From: Segetibacter aerophilus
GTDB lineage: Bacteria > Bacteroidota > Bacteroidia > Chitinophagales > Chitinophagaceae
Reading direction: 5' to 3'
Assembly: GCF_007991655.1 (NCBI RefSeq)
Contig: NZ_BJYT01000017.1
Coordinates: 30,835-94,834, forward strand
DNA: 64,000 nucleotides
The notes below the pieces were generated by a model. It was not told where the DNA came from. It saw nothing but the letters and a program-made list of their open reading frames with translations, and made no database searches. Each line of letters begins with the position of its first letter. The stretch's first letter is position 1. The position numbers and the translations under genes were made by a program. Below, piece by piece: positions 26,372 to 35,461 of the stretch.

Positions 26372-28603
26372 TTACCTAAGAAGTTTATCAGGAGTAATAG
26401 GCAAAGTTCGAATTCGTTTTCCCGTTGCGTGATAAACAGCATTTGCAACCGCCGCTGCAAAACCCACATTAGCAATTTCACCTAAACCCTTACTACCAAT
26501 TGGATTTATGAAAGGGTCTGGTTTATCAATAAACAGTGCTTTTATATCCGGTACATCGGCGCTAACAGGTACGTGGTAATCGGCAAGGTTGTTATTGACA
26601 TAACGTCCGAAGCGATGATCCATTACAGCATCTTCCATAAGCGCCATTCCGATACCACTGACTACACCTCCCATAAGTTGACTTGCGGCAGTCTTTTCGT
26701 TGATGATCTTTCCGGCATCAGCTACTGTAACTACTTTTTTTATGCGAACAACTCCCGTTAACCGATGCACTTGTACCTGAACAAAGTGAACAGCAAAGGA
26801 GTAAATAGAATACTTATTTCTTTCGTCTCCTGCCTGTGAGTCTTTCGTTACTTCCAGCTGCGAACTACCCGTCTGCTTTACAACATCTGCATAAGCAACT
26901 TTTTTTGAAGCATCTGTTTTTAGGGTGATGTATCCTTTCTCAAAATGAAGGTTTTCCGGCTTTGCACCTTGTAGCAGTGAACCTTGAATTGTTACCAGTT
27001 CGGCCATCTTTTGTTGCAATGCAACACATACATCATGCACTGCCGAACCTAAAGTAGAGGTAGTTGTGGAGCCGCCCTGTGTAGGTCCCGGCGGAAGCGA
27101 AGAGTCTCCCAATTCAAATGTTATCTTACCGGGCGATAGCCCAAACACGTTACTGGCAATGCTAGTCATAGTAGTTGCAGTTCCAGGCCCGCTGTCGCTT
27201 ACTGCACTTTGCAACACCAGTGACCCATCAGCTAGTAAGGTAGCCTTAACCGTTGCCCTACCTCTGTTGGCATTAAAGTTACCGGCTCCCATTCCATATC
27301 CTAATTGCCATTCACCTTCCTGCATAGAGTTTGGCTTCGGATTTCGCTTGTTCCATCCAATTGCTTCCGCCCCTTTTTGGTAGCATTCTTTTAGATATTT
27401 GCTCGACCAGGGAAGATTACGCACCGGATCAACATCTGCATGATTTCTTATCCTTAATTCAAGCGGGTCGAGGTTTACTGCATACGATAGCTCATCGATG
27501 GCACATTCTAAAGCATAAGCGCCTGTAGCTTCTCCCGGGCCTCGCATCCACGTAGGAGTACTTTTATCGAGAGCCACAATCTTATACCTCGTATTTACAT
27601 TTGGGCATGCATACATGACCTTCGAAATATCTACGGTTCGGTCTGTAAATTCTTCATAAGTAGAAGTTTCAGAAATAGCTTCATGGGTAAGGCCGGTAAG
27701 CACTCCATCACGGGTAGCGCCTAAACTTATTTTTTGCCACGAATAGGGCCGGTAACCGACCATAGTAAACATTTGCGGGCGGGTTAATACGAGCTTAACA
27801 GGCTTATTTATTTTTTTCGCAGCCAACACTGCCGCTATCACATGTGGCCATGTACGCAAACCTGAACCAAAACCCCCGCCCACAAAATCGGTGTTTACCT
27901 GTACGTTTTGCTCCTTTAGCTTAAACGCATCCATAATGCTTCTTTGTGTAGATTTAACACCCTGCGTTTTATCAAACACGGTCACTTTATCCTCTCCATC
28001 CCAAAAAGCGGTCGTTGCATGAAGCTCCATTGGGTTGTGCACTTCTACAGGAATAATATATTCGGCTTCTATCTTAATGACTGAATTCTTATAAGCATCG
28101 GCTTCACCTCTTATATAGTCCGCATAACGCGGGCCTTTTGGTACAACTGCTTTGTCTTTATTGCCTTCTATATCCGTACGTTGATCGTCCTTATTGTACT
28201 CGGTTTCGACTAAAGTAGCAGCGTAGATGGCTCGCTCGTAAGTATCTGCAATAACAATCGCAATGGGCTGACCTGCAAAATAAATTTGTGTATTCTGGAA
28301 AACCCTAAATGGTTCGCCCCCGGTAGGAGGTTTGGCAGGATTGCCACCAGTTTCATATCCTGGTATTGCAGGGGCGTTGCCATGATAAATTATAGCAAGA
28401 ACACCCGGAGCACTTTGAGCTTTTTTTGTATCAATTTTTTTGATATGGCCTTTTGCGATGGTGCTTTCAACCAATACCGCATATGTTAATCCTGGTAGAA
28501 TGTCGTCGACTGAATACTTTGCTGCACCCGTTACTTTTTGCCTGCCATCAACCCGATCAAGCGCCTCATCTGGCTGACCTCCTAAATATTGGTGTGTTGC
28601 CAT
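26372..28603 (-). CDS. Xanthine dehydrogenase-family molybdopterin-binding subunit (orphan)
   Basis: 743 residues, all the large-subunit landmarks: the N-terminal RVDGRQKVTGAAKYSVDD, the FVGGGFGSGLRTWPHV loop, MRGPGEATGAYALECAIDEL (Mo-cofactor contact) and the catalytic base Glu709 in GSKGLGEIANVG. It resembles the YagR/PaoC aldehyde oxidase large subunit. No [2Fe-2S] or FAD subunit lies on either side: downstream is the S51-like gene, upstream a divergent NmrA-like gene. It either pairs with small subunits elsewhere or is a remnant of an operon. No Tat signal is visible, although PaoC-type complexes are exported on the small subunit. Confidence 0.92.
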   Translation of the reverse strand: MATHQYLGGQPDEALDRVDGRQKVTGAAKYSVDDILPGLTYAVLVESTIAKGHIKKIDTKKAQSAPGVLAIIYHGNAPAIPGYETGGNPAKPPTGGEPFRVFQNTQIYFAGQPIAIVIADTYERAIYAATLVETEYNKDDQRTDIEGNKDKAVVPKGPRYADYIRGEADAYKNSVIKIEAEYIIPVEVHNPMELHATTAFWDGEDKVTVFDKTQGVKSTQRSIMDAFKLKEQNVQVNTDFVGGGFGSGLRTWPHVIAAVLAAKKINKPVKLVLTRPQMFTMVGYRPYSWQKISLGATRDGVLTGLTHEAISETSTYEEFTDRTVDISKVMYACPNVNTRYKIVALDKSTPTWMRGPGEATGAYALECAIDELSYAVNLDPLELRIRNHADVDPVRNLPWSSKYLKECYQKGAEAIGWNKRNPKPNSMQEGEWQLGYGMGAGNFNANRGRATVKATLLADGSLVLQSAVSDSGPGTATTMTSIASNVFGLSPGKITFELGDSSLPPGPTQGGSTTTSTLGSAVHDVCVALQQKMAELVTIQGSLLQGAKPENLHFEKGYITLKTDASKKVAYADVVKQTGSSQLEVTKDSQAGDERNKYSIYSFAVHFVQVQVHRLTGVVRIKKVVTVADAGKIINEKTAASQLMGGVVSGIGMALMEDAVMDHRFGRYVNNNLADYHVPVSADVPDIKALFIDKPDPFINPIGSKGLGEIANVGFAAAVANAVYHATGKRIRTLPITPDKLLR

Positions 28604-28798
28604 AAAATGTCTATTTACCTATACCGCAGCAATGATTTTATCGAAGTTAATTGTTTGACGCAAGAGGATTGACAAAAGTAATCCGTTGGTCTGATAGGTC
28701 AGAAAACTCTTTCTTTCTCACTGCACAGAACCTAATCCCTTTCGAAACGTTTAAATGAAAATTAACCTAGGGTTTTTATTATGCAATTAAAATAAACA

Positions 28799-29710
28799 AT
28801 GAGCACTTTAATATTAGTAGCAGGAGCAACTGGAGATTTAGGTGGACGAATAGTAAGGGAATTAGTAAACCGAGGCGCTGAAGTTAGAGCCATTGTTCGT
28901 TCGACTGCTGCGGTTGAAAAAATAAGACTATTGGAAGCACAAGGTGTAAAGATTTGCAAAGTAAATAATTGGAATTTGGAGGAACTAAAAAAAGCTTGTG
29001 ACGGAGCGTCTTGCGTTGTTTCTGTATTAGCCGGTTTGAGTGACGTAATCATAGATGCCCAAAAGGTATTATTAGACGCAGCAATTGCCGCAGGTGTGCC
29101 GCGTTTCATCCCCTCTGACTATTCATTAGACTTCACTAAATTCTCACATGGTGAAAACCGAAACTTGGATTTAAGGCGTCAATTTCATCAGTATCTTAAT
29201 AATACTTCTATAGCCTCCACGTCCATTTTTAATGCTGCATTTGCAGATTTGCTTATAGGTCCAATGCCTGTAATTTTCTTTAAACGAAAGTTAGTTTTGT
29301 ATTGGGGGAATGCGGACCGTCGCTGGGATTTCACTACCATAGACAACACTGCTGCTTATACAGCTAACGTAGCACTTGATACATCAACTCCAAGGTATCT
29401 TAGAATAGCAGGCGATCAAATTAGTCCTAGAGAGATAAGAGCAGTTGTAAATGAGTTGACGGGCCAGAAGTTCTCGCTTCTACATACAGGCGGGCCAAAT
29501 TTGCTTCGAATGATTATTAAAATAGCAAAAACACTTTCACCATCAAAAAATGATCTTTATCCTGCCTGGCAGGGAATGCAGTATATGCATAACATGATTG
29601 ACAAACGTTCTAAAATTGAAAAACTGGATAACAACCGATACCCAGATATAAGATGGACAAGCATAAAGAAGCTTCTAAGTGAACATCTGCACTACATCAA
29701 AAGTGTTTAA
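28799..29710 (+). CDS. NmrA-like NAD(P)-binding reductase
   Basis: 303 residues. LVAGATGDLGGRIVRELVNRGAEVRAIVR is an atypical-SDR Rossmann motif; ASCVVSVLAGLSDVIIDAQ and FIPSDYSLDFTKF follow the isoflavone-reductase/NmrA pattern. It is soluble and would use NADPH for reduction of an unknown substrate or act as a redox sensor. It is transcribed divergently from the molybdopterin gene (195 bp between starts), so the two could share control. The ATG at 28799 gives a clean Rossmann start. Confidence 0.9.
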   Translation: MSTLILVAGATGDLGGRIVRELVNRGAEVRAIVRSTAAVEKIRLLEAQGVKICKVNNWNLEELKKACDGASCVVSVLAGLSDVIIDAQKVLLDAAIAAGVPRFIPSDYSLDFTKFSHGENRNLDLRRQFHQYLNNTSIASTSIFNAAFADLLIGPMPVIFFKRKLVLYWGNADRRWDFTTIDNTAAYTANVALDTSTPRYLRIAGDQISPREIRAVVNELTGQKFSLLHTGGPNLLRMIIKIAKTLSPSKNDLYPAWQGMQYMHNMIDKRSKIEKLDNNRYPDIRWTSIKKLLSEHLHYIKSV

Positions 29711-29873
29711 AACAGTTTATATGATCAACCCTTGTTGCAACACGCGCGACTTAGTCCTTACGTAATCTTGCGTTAGTTGTAGTAACTGTGTTATTTATCT
29801 CTGCACTTTTTTCGTTTGCCATCATTTACAATTCTACCTAAATTAGGATGAACCATCTACATAGGAACTTACA

Positions 29874-31100
29874 TTAGTTAAGAGAAACTTGCTTAAAAAA
29901 AACGTGGTCCTTGTCCTTAATGTTCTCAGTATAAGCTATCACAATTTTATTTGCATTAATTGGGTAAATAACCGGAAAAGATGAATTGCTTGTTTGGGAA
30001 GTGATATAGCTTTTTGTTGTTGTCTTGCCGTTTGCATCTCTTTGTTCAATGCCTATTCTGCTGCTAAACTTATTTCCATTTGGAAAACTTTCATTCCATA
30101 CAATCAAAATATTATCGTTTGGAAGTGATGCAATCTGACAATGTTTTGCCGCTTTACCACTTACACTATCCCTGCTGGTAAATGTCTTCCCATTATCCTT
30201 TGAATTGTTATAATAGATGCCTGAGCCCGCTCCACCGGTGAACCATGTGAAGTGTATTCCCAATTCATTTTCTGCCATTGCAGGACCAGTATGAGGGCAG
30301 CCACTTATTACCCAATTGTCCTGACTTATTCTTTTTGGTGCGGTGAAAGTTCTGCCGTCATCCATTGAAACAATATGCACCATGTCACGAATGCTGTCGT
30401 TGATAATTGCCCTGTACAAAACATGAATGTCTTTATTTTTATCAACAAACAAATCTGTTCTGCAACACTGGCAACAAGGTCCACTTATTAACCGCTCATT
30501 CTGAAAGCCATTCTTACCATTTGTGATAGCATAATATAATCCGGAACCTTCCCCTTTCCAATGCTTCCGGTTATCTAACCAGGTAATGCCTGCTTCACCA
30601 TTTGGCAACAATGCCATATCAAAATACCGCTGGTCAAAACTTGCTGTATCTACTGTTAAACTCTTTGGTTTTGTCCATGTTCTACCACCATCAAACGACT
30701 GGCTATAATAGACCAAACCCGAGTATTGATTTATAGGATTGGGGTTGGCTGCACCCCAGGTAGCAATGATTTCACCTGAAGGCTTGACAATCACTTTTGG
30801 CATATTTTCTCCCTGCGGATGAACATTTGTACTCCCTGGTATTTCTACGGCCTTACCAAATGTCTTTCCCTCATCTTGAGATATGGCATAACAGAAAACA
30901 GAAGTCACGGGATTTACTTTTTTTATCCAGCTTAATACCACCCTGTCTTTACTGTCTTTAGTTAAGTAGGGGCACGACCCTGCTGCTGTGTCTATAATTG
31001 TTTCATTAGATGCCATGATAGTTGCTTTTTTGTCTTCCGTTTTACAGGAATATGTAAAGATTGTTGCAACTAATAATAATAATAGTGATGCTTTTTGCAT
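29874..31100 (-). CDS. Asp-box (BNR) propeller lipoprotein with CCQCC motif
   Basis: 408 residues. Lipobox TYSC (Cys19) makes it a lipoprotein. At least four Asp-box repeats are visible (SQDEGKTFG, SFDGGRTWTK, SMDDGRTFT, SKDNGKTFTS), giving the six-bladed sialidase-type propeller fold, but the sialidase Arg triad and Asp/Glu catalysts are not evident. Residues 209-213 are CCQCC, in a loop between blades (GPCCQCCRTDLF), a strong soft-metal ligand cluster. It is 49 bp downstream of a TonB receptor gene and in line with other putative metal genes. It is more likely a surface metal-binding protein than a sialidase; this is inference. Confidence 0.8.
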   Translation of the reverse strand: MQKASLLLLLVATIFTYSCKTEDKKATIMASNETIIDTAAGSCPYLTKDSKDRVVLSWIKKVNPVTSVFCYAISQDEGKTFGKAVEIPGSTNVHPQGENMPKVIVKPSGEIIATWGAANPNPINQYSGLVYYSQSFDGGRTWTKPKSLTVDTASFDQRYFDMALLPNGEAGITWLDNRKHWKGEGSGLYYAITNGKNGFQNERLISGPCCQCCRTDLFVDKNKDIHVLYRAIINDSIRDMVHIVSMDDGRTFTAPKRISQDNWVISGCPHTGPAMAENELGIHFTWFTGGAGSGIYYNNSKDNGKTFTSRDSVSGKAAKHCQIASLPNDNILIVWNESFPNGNKFSSRIGIEQRDANGKTTTKSYITSQTSNSSFPVIYPINANKIVIAYTENIKDKDHVFFKQVSLN

Positions 31101-31148
31101 GTGGTTGTTTTAAAAAAGGTCGGTAGTTAAACCGCCTCCTTACATCTA

Positions 31149-33434
31149 TTATTGATTTCTAAAATTATAAGCAATGCCTACATTAATGGTTCTTAATTGC
31201 CCGGGGCGGTAAGAAGTACCGAAGGCACTTTTCTCTACCACTGTAGCAAAAACCTTATCGGTAAGATTTATGCAGTTTGTCCAAAATTCAAAACCTTTGA
31301 TGCTGTAACCCGCTCTCGCATTGAAAGCAGTAAAGCCGTTGTAGGTAGCTGTATTTTGTGGGTTGGTAAAGTATTTATTCATTCCCTGCATCTCGATAGC
31401 GAGTCTAAAGCCTTCAAAATAATGTGGCTTATAAGTGATTTCTCCATTATAAATGAAAGGCGGAGCTTGAGCCATCTTATTTCCCGAATAATTTTTGCCT
31501 TGTTCTATGTAATCAAGATACTTGTGTCTTGCATAAGAGCCTGCAAGCCGAATATTAAGGTCTTCTGCAGGAGCATACTTAACGATTGCTTCAACACCTG
31601 TATGGCTTGTTCTTCCTGCATTTTGATTTTGATAAGAACCATCAGCAAGCCTCGTACTTACAATCTCATTTTCTCCATCTAAATTGTATAATGACAGTTC
31701 TGCATAGCCTTTATTTGCTGCAAAAGAAACCCATCCACCCACTTCGTAGTTATTGTATGAGGATGCTTTTAACACAGGCACTTTTACACCTGTGTACAGG
31801 TCTGTAATGTTTGGTGGGGCAAAGCCGACACTGTAATTAATGTATGCTCCTTTGTTCTTGCCAAAGTCATAAGTAATTCCCAACTTAGGTGTAAAATGGT
31901 CAAAATGGTCTGTAGCATCAGGAGCCCCTGTAAATGCACTTGGTGGTAGATGGTTGTCGAACTTATAATCTAACCGGTCGTAACGTGCAGCCGCAACTAA
32001 CTTCAGTTTGTCAGTTGGCTTGTATTCAAACTGCGTGTAGACGGCAGTATTAAGCAGGTTAACATGGTAGTTTGTCAAAAGGCTGTCTTTAACTGTGTAG
32101 TTGTAATAAACTCTGTTTGCATCTCTGTCAATATCTATAAACTCTGCTTTATAAGTAGCAGGACTGAAATCAATACTAACCCCTGAAATAAACTTTGCAT
32201 TTATTGACTTCAGTTTAGTTGTATGTTGTAATACTGAACCATAGCTTTTAAAACCGTCTTCGTTAATCTGCCCTTTAGCTTTTAATGAATTTGTTGCAAT
32301 ATTGCTAATTGAGTAAAAAGGATTTTGACCAATGGTTGTATTGCGATAGAAAACGGTAAGACTTGTTTTGTTGTTATCGCTCCAGTCTTTAGTTAATGTG
32401 CTTCTTAATCTGAATGCATCCACTTTACGATAGGTAAACCTGTAAAAACTAACGTAGTCTTTGTTGTAAAAGTGGGAACTGTCTAAGCCGCCTTTCTGGT
32501 CTGTTTTGTAAGCAATGTAGTCAGCAACTGTAGAGAGTTTGGCTTTATCGGTAAAGCTGTAATCTGCACGTCCCGTTAAAGCTGTTTTTTTAAAGTCGTT
32601 GTGCTCCTGGTCAGGCTGGTTTTGATTAGCATAATACCCACCTATAAACATACCGACCTTGTTGTAAGTGTTACTTGCACTAAAATCTGTACGCTTGTAA
32701 CCTCGGCTGCCTATCTCCGCCTGAACTTTTCCTGTTAGAAATGGTGAAGGTGATTGAGTAATAAAATTAATTGCTCCTCCCACCGCTTCGCTGCCGTACA
32801 ACGACGATGCAGGGCCTTTTATCACTTCTATTCTTTCCATTGATGCCTGGTTAATTTCTATGAGTGCATTGTGATTAAAATCGCCGGTTGTTCTTATTGG
32901 AATACCGTCTTCTAAATAAAGAAACAGGTTTTTGGTGCCCAAAGGTTGCCGGACAGACATTTCATGTTGCTCATTACCTAAATCGACCATGTATACACCA
33001 GGCACTTTGTTAATTAGCATATCAAGCCTTGTAGCTTTGGTGTCGTTTATTGTTGCTTTTGATATAATGTTGATAGCTACGGGCACTTCTGTCCGCTTCT
33101 GTATTTCCCTACTTCCTGAAACTACTACCTCGTTAAGGTTGGCAAATGAAGGTGATAATAAAATAAACAGTTCAGAAGTATTTGCGATCAACCTTTTCGA
33201 AGTATAGCCTACTGATGTAACTGTAAGACTGTCCGCGTTAAAGGCCTTATTTAATGTAAAGTTTCCGTTCTTGTCGGTGGTAGTATTTGATTGGTTATTT
33301 AAAGTTGCTACAGTAACGCCTTGGATTGGTTGATTTGTTGTTGCATCAATTACTTTTCCTCTTATGGCTACCTGCGAATACAGGGAGTTAATTGCCATAA
33401 ACAGCATTGCTGCTAAGCACAATGGCTTATTCAT
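31149..33434 (-). CDS. TonB-dependent receptor with carboxypeptidase-regulatory-like N-domain
   Basis: 761 residues. Signal peptide at 1-20, a carboxypeptidase-regulatory-like domain (about 22-105: VAIRGKVIDATTNQPIQGVTV), plug domain (about 120-235, with DMLINKVPGVYMVDL and IEVIKGPASSLYGSEAVGGAINF) and a barrel ending in IAYNFRNQ. The length is that of siderophore or cobalamin/metal-complex receptors rather than of 1000-residue SusC proteins, and no SusD is adjacent. Its neighbours (CNGKC peptide upstream, CCQCC propeller downstream, di-haem protein further upstream) suggest uptake of a metal or metal complex, perhaps copper; inference. Confidence 0.92.
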   Translation of the reverse strand: MNKPLCLAAMLFMAINSLYSQVAIRGKVIDATTNQPIQGVTVATLNNQSNTTTDKNGNFTLNKAFNADSLTVTSVGYTSKRLIANTSELFILLSPSFANLNEVVVSGSREIQKRTEVPVAINIISKATINDTKATRLDMLINKVPGVYMVDLGNEQHEMSVRQPLGTKNLFLYLEDGIPIRTTGDFNHNALIEINQASMERIEVIKGPASSLYGSEAVGGAINFITQSPSPFLTGKVQAEIGSRGYKRTDFSASNTYNKVGMFIGGYYANQNQPDQEHNDFKKTALTGRADYSFTDKAKLSTVADYIAYKTDQKGGLDSSHFYNKDYVSFYRFTYRKVDAFRLRSTLTKDWSDNNKTSLTVFYRNTTIGQNPFYSISNIATNSLKAKGQINEDGFKSYGSVLQHTTKLKSINAKFISGVSIDFSPATYKAEFIDIDRDANRVYYNYTVKDSLLTNYHVNLLNTAVYTQFEYKPTDKLKLVAAARYDRLDYKFDNHLPPSAFTGAPDATDHFDHFTPKLGITYDFGKNKGAYINYSVGFAPPNITDLYTGVKVPVLKASSYNNYEVGGWVSFAANKGYAELSLYNLDGENEIVSTRLADGSYQNQNAGRTSHTGVEAIVKYAPAEDLNIRLAGSYARHKYLDYIEQGKNYSGNKMAQAPPFIYNGEITYKPHYFEGFRLAIEMQGMNKYFTNPQNTATYNGFTAFNARAGYSIKGFEFWTNCINLTDKVFATVVEKSAFGTSYRPGQLRTINVGIAYNFRNQ

Positions 33435-33509
33435 ATTTTAGAATTTAAAGCATAATAAAGTTGTCTTCCGTAGAATACGAAGACGATATTGTATGTTGAA
33501 GAAAATGCT

Positions 33510-33878
33510 TTAAACAGTAGGTGGGTGGAAGACAGAACAAAGGAATACAGCTTTTATTGTATCATCCTTATCACAATAATTAACTGCGTTACAGAAATTA
33601 GTAGGAGTAAAGGTTAATTGTTCTGGAAGAAAAAAAGCCTGCACTTCAAACTTTTCCCTTTTATGTGAAGGTAGTTGTTGCTCTTGTTGTCCCTGTTCTT
33701 TTAACTGCTTCGCAAGGTAACATTTACCATTACAATGCATCTTTGGCTTCTCTTTATTTATACAAAGAACCTTAGTGATATAGCTTTTATTGAGGAAATA
33801 ATCAGCTCGTATTACAAATGAGCTAAAAGTTTGTAAAAGCACAATTAGTAATAGAAATATGGTCGCAAAAGGTTTCAA
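33510..33878 (-). CDS. Small exported protein with CNGKC metal-site-like motif
   Basis: 122 residues. A hydrophobic N-terminus (FATIFLLLIVLLQTFSSFV) is a signal peptide or anchor. The conserved core is VLCINKEKPKMHCNGKCYLAKQLKEQ, with C-N-G-K-C at about 49-53 preceded by Cys39; more Cys follow (NFCNAVNYC). The CxxxC arrangement resembles Sco1-type copper sites, but there is no thioredoxin fold. I recall similar short proteins next to TonB receptors in Bacteroidota. It sits 75 bp ahead of the TonB receptor on the same strand. Putative metal-handling peptide; function inferred from context. Confidence 0.65.
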   Translation of the reverse strand: MKPFATIFLLLIVLLQTFSSFVIRADYFLNKSYITKVLCINKEKPKMHCNGKCYLAKQLKEQGQQEQQLPSHKREKFEVQAFFLPEQLTFTPTNFCNAVNYCDKDDTIKAVFLCSVFHPPTV

Positions 33879-33932
33879 TCGAAGCGTCTCATATTTAAGT
33901 TATTGGACAAAGATTTTTTTGTGTCATAATCA

Positions 33933-34340
33933 CTATCTGTTAAAGTGGACAGTACGCCTTTTGCCTTCGTCAGGATCTGTAATGTCAATATGAGTACTGG
34001 TTGCAATTACTACTTGCCATATTCCGTTAGTTTTTAAAAGGCTGGTGTCGGAAGAAAGTACATTCAATTTGAACGTGTGCAAATTTTCATTTTTTACTTC
34101 ATTCCAGGTTCCATCGAAATTCGTCCCGTTTTTGTTGAGAACAAATTTACCATCTCTACTAAAAGTACTAACACAACTGCCTACATCAACTTGACCTCCA
34201 TTTTCTGTATAAGTCATTATCCAATTGCCGCTTGTTATTATACTGGTTACAGGTAGCGCCTCCGTTTCCTTTGCTACCTCGCTTTTGTCACAACCTGCTA
34301 GTAGGGCAAAAATTAACACGAAAATTATTCCCTGTTTCAA
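33933..34340 (-). CDS. Small lipoprotein, lipocalin-like
   Basis: 135 residues with lipobox LLAGC (Cys16) followed by DKSEV. The mature part is beta-rich: NWIMTYTENGGQVDVGSCVSTF, then FDGTWNEVKNENLHTFKLNV and GIWQVVIATSTHIDITDPD. This looks like the small lipocalin-type lipoproteins common in this phylum. It shares the operon with the outer-membrane protein at 34381 (40-bp gap) and the CNGKC gene. No ligand can be named. Confidence 0.75.
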   Translation of the reverse strand: MKQGIIFVLIFALLAGCDKSEVAKETEALPVTSIITSGNWIMTYTENGGQVDVGSCVSTFSRDGKFVLNKNGTNFDGTWNEVKNENLHTFKLNVLSSDTSLLKTNGIWQVVIATSTHIDITDPDEGKRRTVHFNR

Positions 34341-34380
34341 GCTCTATTTTTCCGATAAAGGTATGAAGGTTATTAAGACC

Positions 34381-35199
34381 TTATTTCCAAACATTTAATA
34401 TTGTTCTTTCTAAACCTACCTGAATAGTTCTTTGACCGACTCTAAGCATATTGCTTTCTAATTGGAAGCGAGCCCCTATATTTAACTTGGTTTTACTATT
34501 AAATATCAATTGTAAAGCAGGAGCAAGGTCAATAAGATAACGGTCGTTGTCCAGGCATTTATCTCCCAACAATTCAAGGTATAAGTTTAGATTTATTTGT
34601 TTATAGTTCGTGTACTCCTTTGGTAGTAAGAGGTATCCCGCGGACAAAGAATAGCTTACCATTTGGGTAGAGTGATTTAGTACGTCATGATGTGTAGCTG
34701 CATCTTCAACAAAGATCTTTGTATAAGAAGTTGTAGCAGATAAAGCAAACTTATTAAAGAGCTGCGTAGCTATTAAACCAGCCTTTATACCATCATTATC
34801 GCCTTCCAAAGTCATTTCTTCATAGAGGTATGAATGATTTGAAAATCCTCCTTCAGCAAATGCAGCCATTCTAAAATGTTTATGTACGTCATCCACGGAT
34901 AAGAAGCGGTATTTTCCATAAATTTTTGCTCCGTCAAATTGAAGCCGGTCGAGCCGGTAGTAATTAGAGAAGGACGCACTTGCATCTATCATTAGCTTCT
35001 TATCAACGCCAACAATTACTTTAGGAACATACCGGTTACTGTAGTAAGTATTATCCTTATTATCAGGGAGTTTGGCAGTAACATTCAAAGCAACTGATTT
35101 AGCCGACCGGCTACTTGCCGATTCCGCGAAAACAAACAGTTCCTGTGCTGCAACACCGTAGGCAATAAGTAATGTTGTAATGATAAGTAAAATCCTCAT
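34381..35199 (-). CDS. Outer-membrane beta-barrel protein, paralogue of 62365-63174
   Basis: 272 residues. Signal peptide ends after GVAAQ; the body is amphipathic beta-strands with conserved blocks YGKYRFLSVDDVHKHFRMAAF, KAGLIATQLFNKFALSATTSYTK and YLLLPKEYTNYKQINLNLYLELL. The same blocks occur in the second protein 27 kb away (KYRFLSKDAMQRHFRMAAF; GVVATQLLRKVALSTTVSYTK). Proteins of this kind are often annotated as outer-membrane transporters without evidence. Both paralogues sit next to putative metal-handling genes, so a metal-related outer-membrane role is likely; inference. Confidence 0.8.
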   Translation of the reverse strand: MRILLIITTLLIAYGVAAQELFVFAESASSRSAKSVALNVTAKLPDNKDNTYYSNRYVPKVIVGVDKKLMIDASASFSNYYRLDRLQFDGAKIYGKYRFLSVDDVHKHFRMAAFAEGGFSNHSYLYEEMTLEGDNDGIKAGLIATQLFNKFALSATTSYTKIFVEDAATHHDVLNHSTQMVSYSLSAGYLLLPKEYTNYKQINLNLYLELLGDKCLDNDRYLIDLAPALQLIFNSKTKLNIGARFQLESNMLRVGQRTIQVGLERTILNVWK

Positions 35200-35461
35200 A
35201 TATAAAGCTGGTAGTAGGATGTTCTAAAAAATAGCGGGCCTTGCATTGGTAGGCAAAGAAGTTGAAGTCCTTGCTTTGTTATATTACTTTACACACAACG
35301 TCTATTTTAAATCCCCCCTTGCTTTTAACGTAAGAAGCAGCCTTTTGCTATTTTCGATAAAAGACAAAATGGTGTATTTAACATTGATAGTAAAAATATT
35401 AAAAATAAGTAATACGATAGTAACACAAAAAAGGTTGGTTACTAAAAATAACTAGGTGGAT

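Noticed and set aside
29874..31100. Exo-alpha-sialidase
   Set aside because: Asp-boxes are present but the Arg triad and catalytic Asp/Glu are not seen; the context is metal-related.
35246..35455. Short plus-strand frame upstream of the barrel gene
   Set aside because: Lies in the promoter region of minus-strand genes; no conserved motif.
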